DNA from: Periplaneta americana
Lineage: Eukaryota > Arthropoda > Insecta > Blattodea > Blattidae
Direction of reading: 5' to 3'
DNA: 64,000 nucleotides
Assembly (NCBI RefSeq): GCF_040183065.1
Contig: NC_091128.1
Location: 174,704,168-174,768,167, forward strand
Each line of letters begins with the position of its first letter. Positions within the stretch are counted from its first letter, which is position 1. Shown here piece after piece: positions 57,401 to 63,623 of the stretch. The notes below the pieces were generated by a model, which searched no databases, was not told the origin of the DNA, and saw nothing but the letters and a program-made list of their open reading frames with translations. The translations under genes and the position numbers were made by a program.

Positions 57401-60400
57401 AATACACTTCATTATAATATTTTCTAACTCTTCAAATGGTGTGACACAAATATTTTTTCTGTGTGGTTGAACCCAAACATGCCATATTGAATAAATACCA
57501 TCTGGAAAATTGTAAAGGACTGACAGGCAATGGTCTGACTTCATTATATTGGGAAGCTAGGGGGAAAATGATGCAGATCAAGTAATCCCCAGTGTCATTG
57601 GAGAACAACAACAACATATTTTATGGGCAGAGCAATGGTCGTGAAAGCCTTCTTGCAGGCTGTTGTGAAGCATAAAAATGACATTGTAGATAAAAATAGA
57701 GCCAAATATACAGGATGGGTCAAAAGTAATTACCAGTACTTATTGTTTTCCAAATAGTTTTGTTCCTGCACTGACACATTGCTAATGACGATCTTCGAAT
57801 AGAACACTTAAACTTTTCCACACAGTATCTGATCCTAATGTTTCTTCAAAAGGTTTTTCAGTGGCTGCTTTCAAGTCCTCAACTGTTACAGAAATCAGTA
57901 GTGACTTTTGGAGCAGTTGTATTATGTTCTCCATTCTAATATGTTGTTGTTGTTTTCTAATGCCAGGCGTTTGACAATAAAGTCATTTGACCTCTTGCAC
58001 TCCAATATTTTTCAAAGATATTGTATTGTATTGTATTTATTAACATTCCATGGTATTCATACATTGCTTTACAGCTAGAATATGGAACAAGTCAAAAAAC
58101 TTAATACTATTATAAAATCTTAAATACTATTATAAAATCATGGCTAGCCAGCCACTGAAGCACAGATTTTGAGATGTTCCGAATCCATTTCTTGGTTTGA
58201 GTTGCACAATGGGGAGTTAGGGGACTGATATATTCCAATTCTATGTAGGTGTTTGGCCAAACAATCATGGCCTGTTGCCAATCTAAATGCAGCTACAGAC
58301 GATTTTCGTGGTAAATCGGGAATTAACTGTGGATTCTGTACCATTAAAGTAGTCCCCGCCCGGAGATCCAAATTGGGGGACTATTTTACCTCTGGATAAT
58401 TTTACCTTACTGGTACTCATTTCATATTGGAGTGAAAATGGCAAGTTGTAGCCGATTTAAGTGAACACCATATTTTAACGTTTTGGTGGCTACTTCGTCC
58501 ACACACAACCCCCAGAATGTCTGGAGGACCACACCTGCTGTTGGTCGACGGGTCCATTGGACCTAGCTGGGAGATCTTGTTGATCACCAGCTTTCCCTCC
58601 TTAAGCCACTGGAGGACGATTTTAGTGCCATAGCAGGTCAGCACTAGGAACAGAAAAGTAGAAAGAGGAGGAAGGAAAGTGAAATGAACCCCTAGGCCTC
58701 GAATGCTCTAATGCCGTCAGGGTCGAAGAAAGTAAGAGCTCAGTCAGAGGACTGGATAGGAAAGGGTAAAGAGGGAATTAGGTATTGAATAGAGGAAAAT
58801 TATACCAAATTCAGTCATTAACTCATCAAGCTGACCAGTGCTAATGGATGAGTAGCCCCTCCCTTTAGTTCAGCTCGTAAAATTATGCTTACTAACAGCT
58901 GCACCATGGGAAGGTAGGGATGGGACGTTGGGTATTTGTCCAGGTTGGTTCCTTAAAGCCTTCAATGGGAAGGATTAATGGCTCTCCTCCCTGTATTCGA
59001 CAGATACCCTTTTGCAGCCCTCCATTCTAATATTGTCATAAACTTTTCACGATTTTCTTCTTGGTGATAATTATGTCATTTCTTTTAATATTATTTTATG
59101 TGGAAACAATCTGTCTTCTCTTTTTGACAGGTCAGATGAGTGTGGCACCCTCACTGTCCCTGGGCGACGAGAGTGCCTTGCTGGATGTTGATACCGACCT
59201 GCAGGCCATAGAGAAGTGGGTGGGGGAGGCCAGTGCATTTGAAGATGACAGCCGCAGCTCTGTCCCAGATGACGACACTCGCTACGAGGAGCTTGCTGAG
59301 GAATATTCTCGTATCCACATTCCAGAGATGCCGGGTGCGTACATATCAGCATCTGTTGCTCCTGATTATGACCAATGGTGGGGTGGGAGTGTATTACCTT
59401 CAGAAGTTCTTACATCCCAGTGGACCATCTCCGTCTTGTGCCTACCCCACAAGCTCAGACATCAAACCAGTTGCGAAATTTGAGGAAGGCAAGACTGACT
59501 GAGAAGAAGTTGTATTTTATGTATAAAAAATATAGGATCTGTCACTTATCTCATTACTATTATATACTTGTACAGCAAATTCACTGAAAATCCTCTCCCT
59601 TCGTAAACCGATCAATTATAGTCCTGTCGTTCTAATTTCTGGCAGCCAATCACGTTGCAGGTCGGCTACATTTAAACATTGCGTCTTGTGATTCGCTGAT
59701 GAAGATATTATGCATTTCCTAAGGCTCGATAAATACGTAATATAATCGCCCGCCATTTTGGCTCTTTCGTTGGCGTTCACAGTAAGCACACAGTCTACTA
59801 TATACAGTCACGAAGCTTGAGTTTTGAGGGTGCTAGAAAAAATAGACTGTGACGGTACTATTTTGCATTGCCTGTAATGAGGCGATATTAGCGATCCTAA
59901 TGGTGAGCAACTATCTAATGTTTGCATATTTACTACGTATTGAGCTTCGCGACTGTATATACTAGACTGTGGTAAGAACACGAGGACGTTATTTGCCGCA
60001 CAAAGTTTTGCTGAATTACAGTGCGTTTGATTTATTATCATAGGAGCTACGACATGATAATGTTTAACGGTGTGGCAAATAGATTCCTCGACTGGTAGCT
60101 CGGCAACGAAAGAACAAAAATGGCGAACGATACTACCTACATAGACTTTATAGAGCCTTCACTTCCTAAGACGTAAGCAAGGAGGAGGAGTCGCGACTAT
60201 AGGTCACAACTATTACTAGAAGAAACTACAGACAAAACTATCAATTTATTTATTTCTAAACTATCAATATTGTCCAGTATAAGTAAGTATATCTCGTAAC
60301 ACAAAAGAAAAAACTAACAGAAACATCCGCAAACAAGAAAAAAAAAATCTGCCAACATAAAACAAAACTTTTACGCAGAGAGAGAAATCTAACACCACAT

Positions 60401-62408
60401 GACGCGATTTTTTAAAGCCAACAAAGAAGAAACAGGGCGAAAGTGAGAGAGAGCCTACCAGTACAGTCGAATGTAGCCGAAAGCAGCCGAGACTAGTGGT
60501 ACACTTGTCAGCAGTGAGTAGGATTTCTCCAAATTCGTCTCCTTTCGCGGGTTCAAGTTAGATTCAAACACTCCACTAACCAGCTATCTTATTGGCTGAA
60601 CTGCTGTTGTCATGGTTACCAAGGAGGAGAGTCATATTGTTCTCTGTGCTCTCCTGCTCTGTCATAGACACTGCAGTCTGCCTGATGTTGATTGTACAGG
60701 TTACAATGCCACCTGTTTTTTTTTTTCGGTACGAATTATTTGTACTGTCAATACAAAGCGGGTATTACTAACAGAATGATGTCGGCTTCTTACTCGTTTT
60801 GAATAGTAAAATTAATACAGGGTGTATCTAAATTGGTGTCAAATATTTCGGAGATGTGTTCGTAACACAAAAACATTACAAAAGGTTCATATGAACATTG
60901 GTCTCAAAATAATTTATTTCAGAGTTACAAGACAAAATTTAATGTTACAAAAATTGCTCGAAGTGGCTTCCTCCTGATTCGATGTGTCCCCTAAACCTGC
61001 GTTACATGCACTGGCGTACTCTGTTGAAAATTCCTGGAGTGTTTCGTATTTCGTGAAATCCATTTGGATACGCTCTCAGAATATCAACATTAAGTACAGG
61101 AGTCGCATAAACCAGGGACTTTAAATGTCCCCAGACGAAGAAATCCATTGGATTCAAATCAGGCGATCGAGCAGGCCATGCAATGAATCCCCTTCGACCA
61201 ATCCATCTTTGGGGAAATTGATCATTAAAAAAATTACGAACTATCAGACTGAAATGAGCTGGAGCAGCATCGTGTTAAAACACATTCGTTGGATGACGCC
61301 CAGAAGCACATCATCAATTAAATGATGCAAATCATTTCGTTCTGTTCACTCACAGAACACATTTTCTTCTGATTTCTTCGCTCTATAAAATACAAACAAA
61401 CAAAAAACCATCAAACAATCGGCGGTCAATGAAGGGACAAATCCTTTAATAACTCCCTAACGAATGGTTTTCAGACCCATGTTCTTATTAACTTTTTTAA
61501 TTGTTTTGATGTTAAGAACACGTCCCCTAAATATTTGACACCAATTTAGATACACCCTGTATAAGAGGGAAAAGCCCGTCATTTGCTATAACTTGTCTAT
61601 GATGTTAATTCAGCTGGAATTAATACTTTCATATGTGTTCTGGTAAAATATTAGGGAAGGCACGACCTCCCTTGCTTCCCTGAAAATTCATCGCTACATC
61701 AAATAAATTCTCATTAGAAGTAAAACCACTTTCACGAGACCCTAGCTGTAGCTCAAATTAGTAGAAAGATTCTGAACAAAATCGATTCAGTTGGGTCCCA
61801 ATAAATTCCGTGATGTTTGTAGTGGGGAAAGTGGCTTCAGTGCAGCTTCTCTTTCAAGTGACTATTTCGTGTCTGCTCCTTTGGGTATTACAGACCAGGA
61901 AGACAGCCCCACCCGCTCTGTCATCACACCGCAGCTCTCAGCACAGAGTGACGAAGAAGTGAACCAGGTGCCACTGTCACCTGCAGCTTCAGTGCCATAT
62001 CAGGTGTGTGACATCGGCACATTCACGGACGCGGCTGTGCCACTGGAGTACTGTGCAAGGCACCTGGCAGCATCGTTCCTGCTGACAGGCGTCCCCGGTA
62101 TCACGACACCCGACAGTTCTGTGCGTGTGAGCGTGAAGGCGCTGGCACTGAGCTGTGTGGCTAGCCTGCTGCGCCTCGCGCCTCGCACACTGCTGCTCAG
62201 CCTGGACCGCAGCGGCAATAACGGCAGCCAGGCACTCAGCGACGTGCTGCTGTTTGCGGGACATGCCGACCCCCAGCTGCGCGGCATTGCGTGCACTGTG
62301 GCCGGCAGTTTCCTGCAGGCGGCTCTTGTACAGTCAGGCGGTAACCTCGCCAAATGGAATGCAGAGGGCTGCACGTCTGTGCCTGCACTGGTGCAGCTGC
62401 TGCTCAAG
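36490..62408 (+). CDS. htt: Huntingtin (HTT), 5' half, nine exons in window
   Basis: Huntingtin is a very large HEAT-repeat scaffold acting in vesicle transport, autophagy and, with HAP40, as a compact solenoid. The predicted protein follows animal huntingtin block by block: an N-terminal amphipathic segment, [94 protein letters not shown], and [14 protein letters not shown]. Exons: 36490-36578, 36783-36966, 37054-37178, 39594-39747, 45380-45521, 49835-50212, 56104-56265, 59131-59334, 61791/61846-62408. Splice phases agree except into the last exon. Introns range from 87 bp to about 6 kb and are packed with transposons. The gene continues beyond the window. Confidence 0.95.
36783..36966 (+). 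CDS. htt: huntingtin exon 2
   Basis: Starts after 'aactcttacag'; encodes [19 protein letters not shown] to [16 protein letters not shown]. Donor AGG|GTAAGT. The first HEAT-type helices lie here. 184 nt, entered in phase 2 and left in phase 0. Confidence 0.95.
37054..37178 (+). CDS. htt: huntingtin exon 3
   Basis: After an 87 bp intron ending 'tacttccag'. Encodes [20 protein letters not shown] and [17 protein letters not shown], with the highly conserved [10 protein letters not shown] block. Donor TCG|GTACAG, phase 2. Confidence 0.95.
37305..37387. repeat. (GAAT)n microsatellite in intron 3
   Basis: About 20 GAAT units, followed to about 37500 by 'gccactgtgtcccatgaagg...', which resembles the inverted 3' end of an RTE-like LINE with this tetranucleotide tail. 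Confidence 0.85.
37617..38390 (-). mobile_element. LINE-F fragment, RT C-terminal
   Basis: The minus frame 38381-37944 reads [60 protein letters not shown] and [10 protein letters not shown]. This is the conserved C-terminal tail of CR1/jockey-type RTs. The 3' end is a (TCTAA)n tail at 37617-37640. It entered the hAT element about 20 bp from its left end. Confidence 0.8.
38428..38560 (+). mobile_element. SINE-A, 3' part
   Basis: Matches the body and 3' end of the copy at 13983-14208 (gacaggctcatgtcaataga; cggcgacgctgatataaccc; cgttaaataaac). The tRNA-like head is missing. Confidence 0.8.
38673..39080 (-). pseudogene. hAT transposase remnant
   Basis: Two minus frames together read [37 protein letters not shown] and [15 protein letters not shown], then [14 protein letters not shown]. 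The 'H-LNL---.A' block followed by FF---L--I--FF is typical of ZMYM-type hAT transposases. A stop at about 38870 separates the frames, and most of the catalytic domain is absent. Confidence 0.6.
39594..39747 (+). CDS. htt: huntingtin exon 4
   Basis: Acceptor 'aatgttgcag'. Encodes [20 protein letters not shown] and [18 protein letters not shown] to DNDVK. Donor AAG|GTTATG is the weakest of the set but is fixed by alignment and phase (0). Splicing joins it to [10 protein letters not shown] in exon 5. Confidence 0.93.
39861..40124 (+). mobile_element. SINE-B, complete, 12 bp TSD
   Basis: Head 'gtccacacctgtggagtaac', B box 'ccgggttcgaatcccgg', tail (ata)aaaataaaaaaa. Exact duplications 'ttcttcgcaatt' at 39849-39860 and 40125-40136. 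It lies in HTT intron 4. Confidence 0.92.
40325..40435 (+). mobile_element. SINE-B, diverged fragment
   Basis: 'tcgaatcctggttgaagttt' and 'gagttgggtaactttcaatg' align with the SINE-B middle but with many changes; an old copy. Confidence 0.65.
40866..41280 (-). pseudogene. LINE-B fragment, copy 2
   Basis: Matches the 3' half of 28505-29225 base for base over long runs (ttcagtaggcagt; ccaaccaattccttttcc; cacgttccattcttctcc), with frame-breaking indels. Nested in the piggyBac element. Confidence 0.8.
41628..41999. mobile_element. MITE with ~100 bp TIRs, nested in piggyBac
   Basis: The left arm from 'gtccagaaagtaagttt' to 'ttgaactatttttc' is inverted at 41893-41997 ('gaaaaatagctcaaca...aaacttactttttggac'). 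The interior is noncoding. It lies between LINE-B and the piggyBac C-terminal sequence. Confidence 0.7.
42000..42689 (-). pseudogene. piggyBac transposase remnant
   Basis: The minus strand shows an N-terminal part (42689-42501, [20 protein letters not shown] with acidic sequence after it). About 300 bp further on is the C-terminal block [16 protein letters not shown] (about 42170-42120), a signature of piggyBac/PGBD proteins. The catalytic DDD core between them is missing, and stops break the frames. It is an internally deleted, dead copy. Confidence 0.65.
43117..43162 (+). repeat. Poly-A tract, 46 bases
   Basis: Uninterrupted A-run directly outside the right TTAA of the piggyBac element. 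Confidence 0.9.
43163..43469. other. No gene recognised
   Basis: An open + frame reads through this stretch from the poly-A but has no motif. I take it as chance. Confidence 0.35.
43470..43710 (-). pseudogene. LINE-B fragment, copy 3
   Basis: 'cattcattcatttattcata' tail, then 'ctgatgacccagccaattcc' and 'ttcctctt' segments matching LINE-B, diverged and shortened. Confidence 0.6.
43711..44215. other. No gene recognised
   Basis: Intron 4 sequence without definable features. Confidence 0.35.
44216..44284. repeat. (TAA)n(TTA)n compound microsatellite
   Basis: About seven TAA units flow into about fifteen TTA units, a self-complementary tract. The TTA half is the tail of the adjacent inverted LINE-E end. 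Confidence 0.9.
44285..45130 (-). mobile_element. LINE-E 3' region, interrupted by a SINE
   Basis: Begins with the inverted LINE-E end (ggcagagttaaggccataag, gccttctctt) seen also at 35797 and 54465. It continues through noncoding 3' sequence to about 45130. SINE-B occupies 44805-45058. Confidence 0.6.
44805..45058 (+). mobile_element. SINE-B, complete, 12 bp TSD
   Basis: Head 'tccacacctgtggagtaacg', B box 'ccgggttcgattcccgg', tail of A residues. Exact duplications 'ttgacctaaatg' at 44793-44804 and 45059-45070. Confidence 0.92.
45380..45521 (+). CDS. htt: huntingtin exon 5
   Basis: Acceptor 'gatgtgttgcag'. Encodes [20 protein letters not shown] and [20 protein letters not shown], then YILNTLL. 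Donor CTTG|GTTAGT, phase 1. The SSS--RRTAA-S block is among the most conserved in the family. Confidence 0.95.
45640..46055. mobile_element. MITE-2, uninterrupted copy, 416 bp
   Basis: The ends 'tatagtcccggtgctctaat' and 'gtcgcgactata' are imperfect inverted repeats. The whole sequence matches 59617-60201 apart from an insertion there. Noncoding. Confidence 0.75.
46230..48378 (-). mobile_element. LINE-D2, nearly intact, antisense in HTT intron 5
   Basis: 5'-truncated in the endonuclease and ending in a short (ATG)n tail at about 46228-46238. Two long frames (48378-47464 and 47378-46287) cover the end of the endonuclease, the linker and the whole RT. It is related to LINE-D at 32610-35645. 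Confidence 0.85.
46287..48378 (-). pseudogene. LINE-D2 endonuclease end and reverse transcriptase, one frameshift
   Basis: The first frame starts at the endonuclease C terminus ([16 protein letters not shown]). It has a basic linker and [20 protein letters not shown], and reaches ALITPIFKK. It is then thrown off by one base in an A-run at about 47490. The correct frame continues through 'NYRGISLL'-type sequence into [42 protein letters not shown], catalytic FADD ([12 protein letters not shown]), [27 protein letters not shown] and [10 protein letters not shown]. Apart from that homopolymer slip the RT looks complete. Confidence 0.85.
48379..48960. other. No gene recognised
   Basis: Intron 5 sequence. 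A minus frame at 48710-48510 has no motif. Confidence 0.35.
49094..49139 (-). ncRNA. Hammerhead-ribozyme-like motif, best copy
   Basis: On the minus strand: stem I ATAGTCA...TGACTAT (7 perfect pairs), core CTGAAGA plus an extra T, stem II GGAGA-AGCA-TCTCC, GAAA, then CATGTC, giving a stem III of C-G and A-U with no real loop. Cleavage is predicted after GTC. The self-complementary CATG suits dimer formation, as reported for stem III-poor hammerheads of Penelope-like elements. Confidence 0.6.
49371..49416 (+). ncRNA. Hammerhead-ribozyme-like motif, core-mutated copy
   Basis: Same fold as the left arm, but the core reads TTGAAGA and the base before it is also changed. Loss of the invariant first C should abolish cleavage, so this copy is probably dead. 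Confidence 0.5.
49643..49804 (+). mobile_element. LINE-A 3' fragment next to HTT exon 6
   Basis: 'agatgggaggataatattaa' ... 'gatagggaccaatggcgggc' ... 'aaagccatttgg' matches the last 160 bp of LINE-A, followed by 'aaggaagtaag', the family tail. It ends about 30 bp before the exon 6 acceptor. Confidence 0.85.
49835..50212 (+). CDS. htt: huntingtin exon 6
   Basis: Acceptor 'ttttcgttgcag'. Encodes [20 protein letters not shown], an acidic [15 protein letters not shown] loop, then [37 protein letters not shown] and [18 protein letters not shown]. Donor CTCA|GTGAGT, phase 1. GC-rich relative to the introns. The open frame seen upstream of the acceptor belongs to the LINE-A tail, not the gene. Confidence 0.95.
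50330..51355 (+). mobile_element. Mariner-like transposon, full length, TA target, in HTT intron 6
   Basis: TA flanks (50328-29, 51356-57) and long inverted ends (ggttagttaaaagtcctgca and its complement; the pairing extends about 95 bp to 'aatggtattaccga'). The interior encodes a decayed transposase on the + strand. Total 1026 bp. Confidence 0.88.
50505..51012 (+). pseudogene. Mariner-like transposase, frameshifted
   Basis: The + frames read [58 protein letters not shown], then after a shift [35 protein letters not shown] and a C-terminal [13 protein letters not shown]. The catalytic QQD-A(P/A)H-like and W-RSPDLSP-D blocks are visible. Several stops and shifts make it inactive. The N-terminal helix-turn-helix is missing. 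Confidence 0.8.
51358..52261. other. No gene recognised
   Basis: Intron 6 sequence. A 100-codon minus frame (52008-51706) has no motif I recognise. Confidence 0.35.
52262..53512 (+). mobile_element. LINE-A, longest copy in window
   Basis: The RT ORF is at 52350-53495, followed by 'aaaagccatttgttagtaag' and an (AGTA)n-type tail. An (AAT)n tract lies at 52284-52331, just 5' of the coding part. It is 5' truncated, without endonuclease, and lies in HTT intron 6 in sense orientation. Confidence 0.88.
52350..53495 (+). CDS. LINE-A reverse transcriptase (5'-truncated, frame open)
   Basis: A 381-codon uninterrupted RT portion. Blocks in order: [40 protein letters not shown], catalytic YADD ([14 protein letters not shown]), [74 protein letters not shown] and [20 protein letters not shown], ending MNLRVP. 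It lacks the endonuclease and the first RT blocks, so it cannot be autonomous. RTE-like by style. The clean frame suggests recent insertion. Confidence 0.88.
   Translation: MEKKWEYKGTVHQLFIDFTKAYDSVKREVLYDVLIEFGIPKKLVRLIKMCLSETYSRVRIGQFLSDAFPIHCGLKQGDALSPLLCNFALEYAIRKVQDNRQGLELNGLHQLLVYADDVNMLGENTQTIRENTEILLEASRAIGLEVNPEKTKYMIMSRDQNIVQNGNIKIGDLSFEEVEKFKYLGATVTNINDTREEIKRRINMGNACYYSVEKLLSSSLLSRNLKVRIYKTVILSVLLYGCETWTLTLLEEHRLRVFENKVLRKIFGAKRDEVTGEWRKLHNTELHALYSSSDIIRNIKSRRLRWAGHVARMGESRNAYRVLVGRPEGKRTLGRPRRRWEDNIKMDLREVGYDDRDWINLAQDRDRWRAYVRVAMNLRVP
53531..54191. mobile_element. Pogo/Tigger-like nonautonomous element
   Basis: The ends CCGTATCTGCTCGCG and CGCGAGCAAATACAG are inverted and flanked by TA (53529-30, 54192-93). 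Subterminal 'cgtattttacg'/'cgcatattttacgc' repeats are also inverted. No transposase. Confidence 0.75.
54194..54412 (-). mobile_element. SINE-A, minus orientation
   Basis: Complement of the 13983-14208 copy: 'tgttttatttaacgacactc' tail, 'gatcgaacccgcaaccttgg' B-box region, 'tataccaactgtgcccacca' head. It abuts the pogo-like element and an (AAT)n tract. Confidence 0.88.
54412..54464. repeat. (AAT)n microsatellite
   Basis: About 17 units between SINE-A and the inverted LINE-E end; it is the LINE-E tail. Confidence 0.85.
54757..54804 (-). ncRNA. Hammerhead-ribozyme-like motif, left arm
   Basis: Minus strand: ACCAGTT, core CCGAAGA plus T, stem II GACC-7-base loop-GGTC, GAAA, CATGTT, then CACAAGGT. 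The first bases after the cleavage site no longer pair with GTT of stem I, so this copy is weaker than the right-arm one. Confidence 0.45.
54836..55240 (+). pseudogene. Penelope-like GIY-YIG endonuclease
   Basis: The frame (open from 54719) carries [20 protein letters not shown]. This has the GIY and YIG strands with a Cys pair between them (the C-N-A-C insert typical of Penelope-type enzymes), the catalytic Arg in TRYKEH, and a Glu in [14 protein letters not shown]. It ends in a polar tail inside the right arm. This endonuclease nicks the target DNA that primes reverse transcription. The N-terminal RT is lost by 5' truncation, so the element is not autonomous, though the domain itself looks intact. 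Confidence 0.85.
55214..55261 (+). ncRNA. Hammerhead-ribozyme-like motif, right arm
   Basis: Stem I ACC[a]GTT / AAC[aa]GGT, core CCGAAGA (U4 to C) plus extra T, stem II GACC/GGTC, GAAA, minimal CATG stem III, predicted cleavage after GTT. The C in the core may reduce activity. Confidence 0.5.
55721..56103. other. Intron 6 sequence before the predicted exon
   Basis: An open + frame (55729-56286) crosses this stretch but is out of register with the HTT frame at 56104, and I see no motif in it. The last 60 bases are a long pyrimidine-rich tract suited to an acceptor. Confidence 0.4.
56104..56265 (+). CDS. htt: huntingtin exon 7 (predicted)
   Basis: After a long T-rich tract ending 'gtctcatgag', a 162 nt exon reads [20 protein letters not shown] and [20 protein letters not shown], then [14 protein letters not shown], up to donor CACAG|GTACGG. 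It is entered and left in phase 1, exactly as required between exons 6 and 8. An acidic Ser/Glu-rich segment is expected at this point of huntingtin, a poorly conserved disordered loop. Because its length is a multiple of three it could be a cassette exon. Evidence is splice sites, phase and composition, not direct homology. Confidence 0.55.
56290..58025. other. No gene recognised; one transposon end at 57709
   Basis: AT-rich intron 6 sequence. 'tacaggatgggtcaaaagta' at 57709 looks like the end of a Tc1/mariner-type element, but the other end is not seen. Confidence 0.35.
58026..58660 (-). pseudogene. LINE-G fragment with RNase H end
   Basis: The minus frame 58371-58144 reads [40 protein letters not shown] and [11 protein letters not shown]. 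This is the C-terminal part of an RNase H-bearing LINE (the RL-TGH--L--HL-R-G and C-LC motifs). A second minus frame (58644-58417) lies upstream. The 3' end carries a (TACAA)n-type tail at about 58022-58040. Confidence 0.7.
58661..59130. other. No gene recognised
   Basis: End of intron 6. The upstream frame that runs into exon 8 is intronic. Confidence 0.4.
59131..59334 (+). CDS. htt: huntingtin exon 8
   Basis: Acceptor 'tctctttttgacag'. Encodes [60 protein letters not shown] and IHIPEMP. Donor CCGG|GTGCGT, phase 1. This is the acidic low-complexity linker between the N-terminal HEAT blocks; its family identity rests on position, phase and composition. Confidence 0.85.
59617..60201. mobile_element. 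MITE-2, copy interrupted by MITE-1
   Basis: Matches 45640-46055 from 'tatagtcctgtcgttctaat' to 'gtcgcgactata' except for the 183 bp MITE-1 insert at 59789-59971. In HTT intron 7. Confidence 0.8.
59789..59971. mobile_element. MITE-1, copy 2, 183 bp
   Basis: Ends CACAGTCTACTATATACAG and CTGTATATACTAGACTGTG. The 7 bp flanks 'gtaagca' (59782-59788) and 'gtaagaa' (59972-59978) differ by one base. The empty site is preserved at 45.8 kb in the other MITE-2 copy. Confidence 0.88.
60202..60817. other. No gene recognised
   Basis: Intron 7 sequence; I looked here for an additional HTT exon and found none convincing. Confidence 0.35.
60818..61559 (-). mobile_element. Mariner-like transposon, internally deleted, in HTT intron 7
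   Basis: TA flanks (60816-17, 61560-61). The ends CAGGGTGTATCTAAATTGG and its complement are inverted, with pairing through 'tgtcaaatattt'. The minus strand still encodes [36 protein letters not shown] and a C-terminal [14 protein letters not shown]. The N-terminal half is deleted. Confidence 0.85.
61791..62408 (+). CDS. htt: huntingtin exon 9
   Basis: Encodes [80 protein letters not shown], then [20 protein letters not shown] and [10 protein letters not shown]. Donor AAG|GTGAGA, phase 0. These are the HEAT helices after the disordered linker and are strongly conserved. The 5' limit is uncertain. 'cgattcag' at 61790 keeps the open frame but needs an unseen small exon to fix phase. 'cagtgcag' at 61845 fits phase 1 directly but is a weak acceptor. 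Confidence 0.85.
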
Positions 62409-62736
62409 GTGAGATCTGCTTTGAGACATTTCCGATTCACAGCGTCACAACTGAACCATTATCATCCCGCCAAATAGAATGAAGAAGAATATACAGTACA
62501 TTATATTTGACTTCACTGTTGAGCTGTTGCTGAGGATGAGATTTACTTCCAGAGACTTTCGATTCACAGAAACTGAATTGAATCATAATCAGTGTTGAAT
62601 TCAGATCTTTTCCCCTGGGAGGGAATAATAAAATAATAATAGTAAACTGCCCCCCCCCCCATTGAGGGTAGCCCTTACGGACTCAGTATATCCTCAAAAA
62701 AAATTATTATACATATGTAAACATAGATATTAAATT
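62409..62736. other. HTT intron 8 start; 3' sequence of an R2-like LINE
   Basis: A short direct repeat of the exon end (gagatctgctttgagacatttccgattcaca, varied at 62538) and a C-run at 62650 are visible. From about 62640 it is probably the 3' untranslated region of the LINE below. Confidence 0.4.
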
Positions 62737-63352
62737 TTAAAGAAGGGAAACAAAGAATAGGGTGTGAAAAATTACAATTGCCATGTGATTAATTAGGATT
62801 TGGCAGGATTTTTTTAACACAATTATCACAATGTCATCCCTCAGAGATGTTGGCAGAGCAAACTGCCGTCGAAATTCTTCGAAAAAAGCTGGTATAGTCC
62901 CTCGAGCACCTATGAGCAAGCCGAATACCTTAACGTGAATTAAGGCATATTTCAGCTTGAAATAGTTTACTGTAGGCTCATAGATCGACTTCTTCTCAAG
63001 GTGGACCTCGGCTGACTGATGACATCCTACTTCAAAACGTATCGTGGGGTCCACAATGATGCCCTGTTTAGTGTCAGCATTGTACGCTAAAATATCTACT
63101 CGTCTCGACCCATTTTCAGCTAGACAGGAGATTTCTTCTTCTACTATCCAGCCCTTATTTCTTAATGCGGCAGCAATTTTGGATCTTACTAGAGAGCAAT
63201 CCCTGTTCACAGAATCCCAAGACATGTGCTAAAGTTTCAATCTCCGGGCAGCCATGTCTGCACCGGGTACCGTTGAGAGATCTGCCGGGAACGGAACGAA
63301 CAGCTGCTAAATTTGCTGTCATTTCCAGGCTAGATATATATACAAGGGGCAA
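62737..63352 (-). pseudogene. R2-like LINE C terminus: zinc knuckle and restriction-like endonuclease
   Basis: The minus frame 63352-63155 has GTRCRHGCPEIETLAHVLGF then C, a CCHC motif (C-x3-C-x7-H-x4-C). After a frame slip near 63200, the frame 63225-62737 has KGWIVEEEISCLAENG, RRVDILAYNADTKQGIIVDP, EKKSIYEPTVNYFKLKY and LIGARGTIPAFFEEFRRQF. This is the restriction-like endonuclease of R2-type elements (D-I ... V-D-P, then K/Y). R2-type elements normally cut at a specific target, often rDNA; this piece lies in an HTT intron. RT is absent. Confidence 0.75.
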
Positions 63353-63623
63353 TCAGTTTCTAGACTGCCCTGAATGTAGGCAACACACAGGACATAGGAA
63401 ATTGAGAAGTTATCTAGAACCAGAAAAACGCCTGAAATCTATACTAAATGCATTACTTGAAAGGCAGAGAAGAAGACTAGTCATAAGGTGTATATGGAGA
63501 GATTCCTGGAAAAATCGCAATAGGTCCTTCACATGTTTGCACAAAATCACATGTAGAAGCTCAGTTCTTAAAGACAATCTGACGCTGTTTGATAGACTGA
63601 CTCAACAGGCATGGAAGCAATGA
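63300..63623 (+). CDS. Unidentified ORF, C-terminal fragment
   Basis: The + frame (open from 63165) has, beyond the overlap with the R2-like fragment, FLDCPECRQHTGHRKLRSYL, EPEKRLKSILNALLERQRRR, LVIRCIWRDSWKNRNRSF and LTLFDRLTQQAWKQ before a stop. The composition is protein-like (basic, helical, one C-x2-C pair). I do not recognise the family. It may be the end of another retroelement ORF or, less likely, a chance frame. Confidence 0.25.
   Translation, partial: TAAKFAVISRLDIYTRGNQFLDCPECRQHTGHRKLRSYLEPEKRLKSILNALLERQRRRLVIRCIWRDSWKNRNRSFTCLHKITCRSSVLKDNLTLFDRLTQQAWKQ

Noticed and set aside
61614-61642. Mini-exon to repair huntingtin phase before exon 9
   Set aside because: It has AG and GT borders and workable phases, but only nine unremarkable codons; not enough to annotate.
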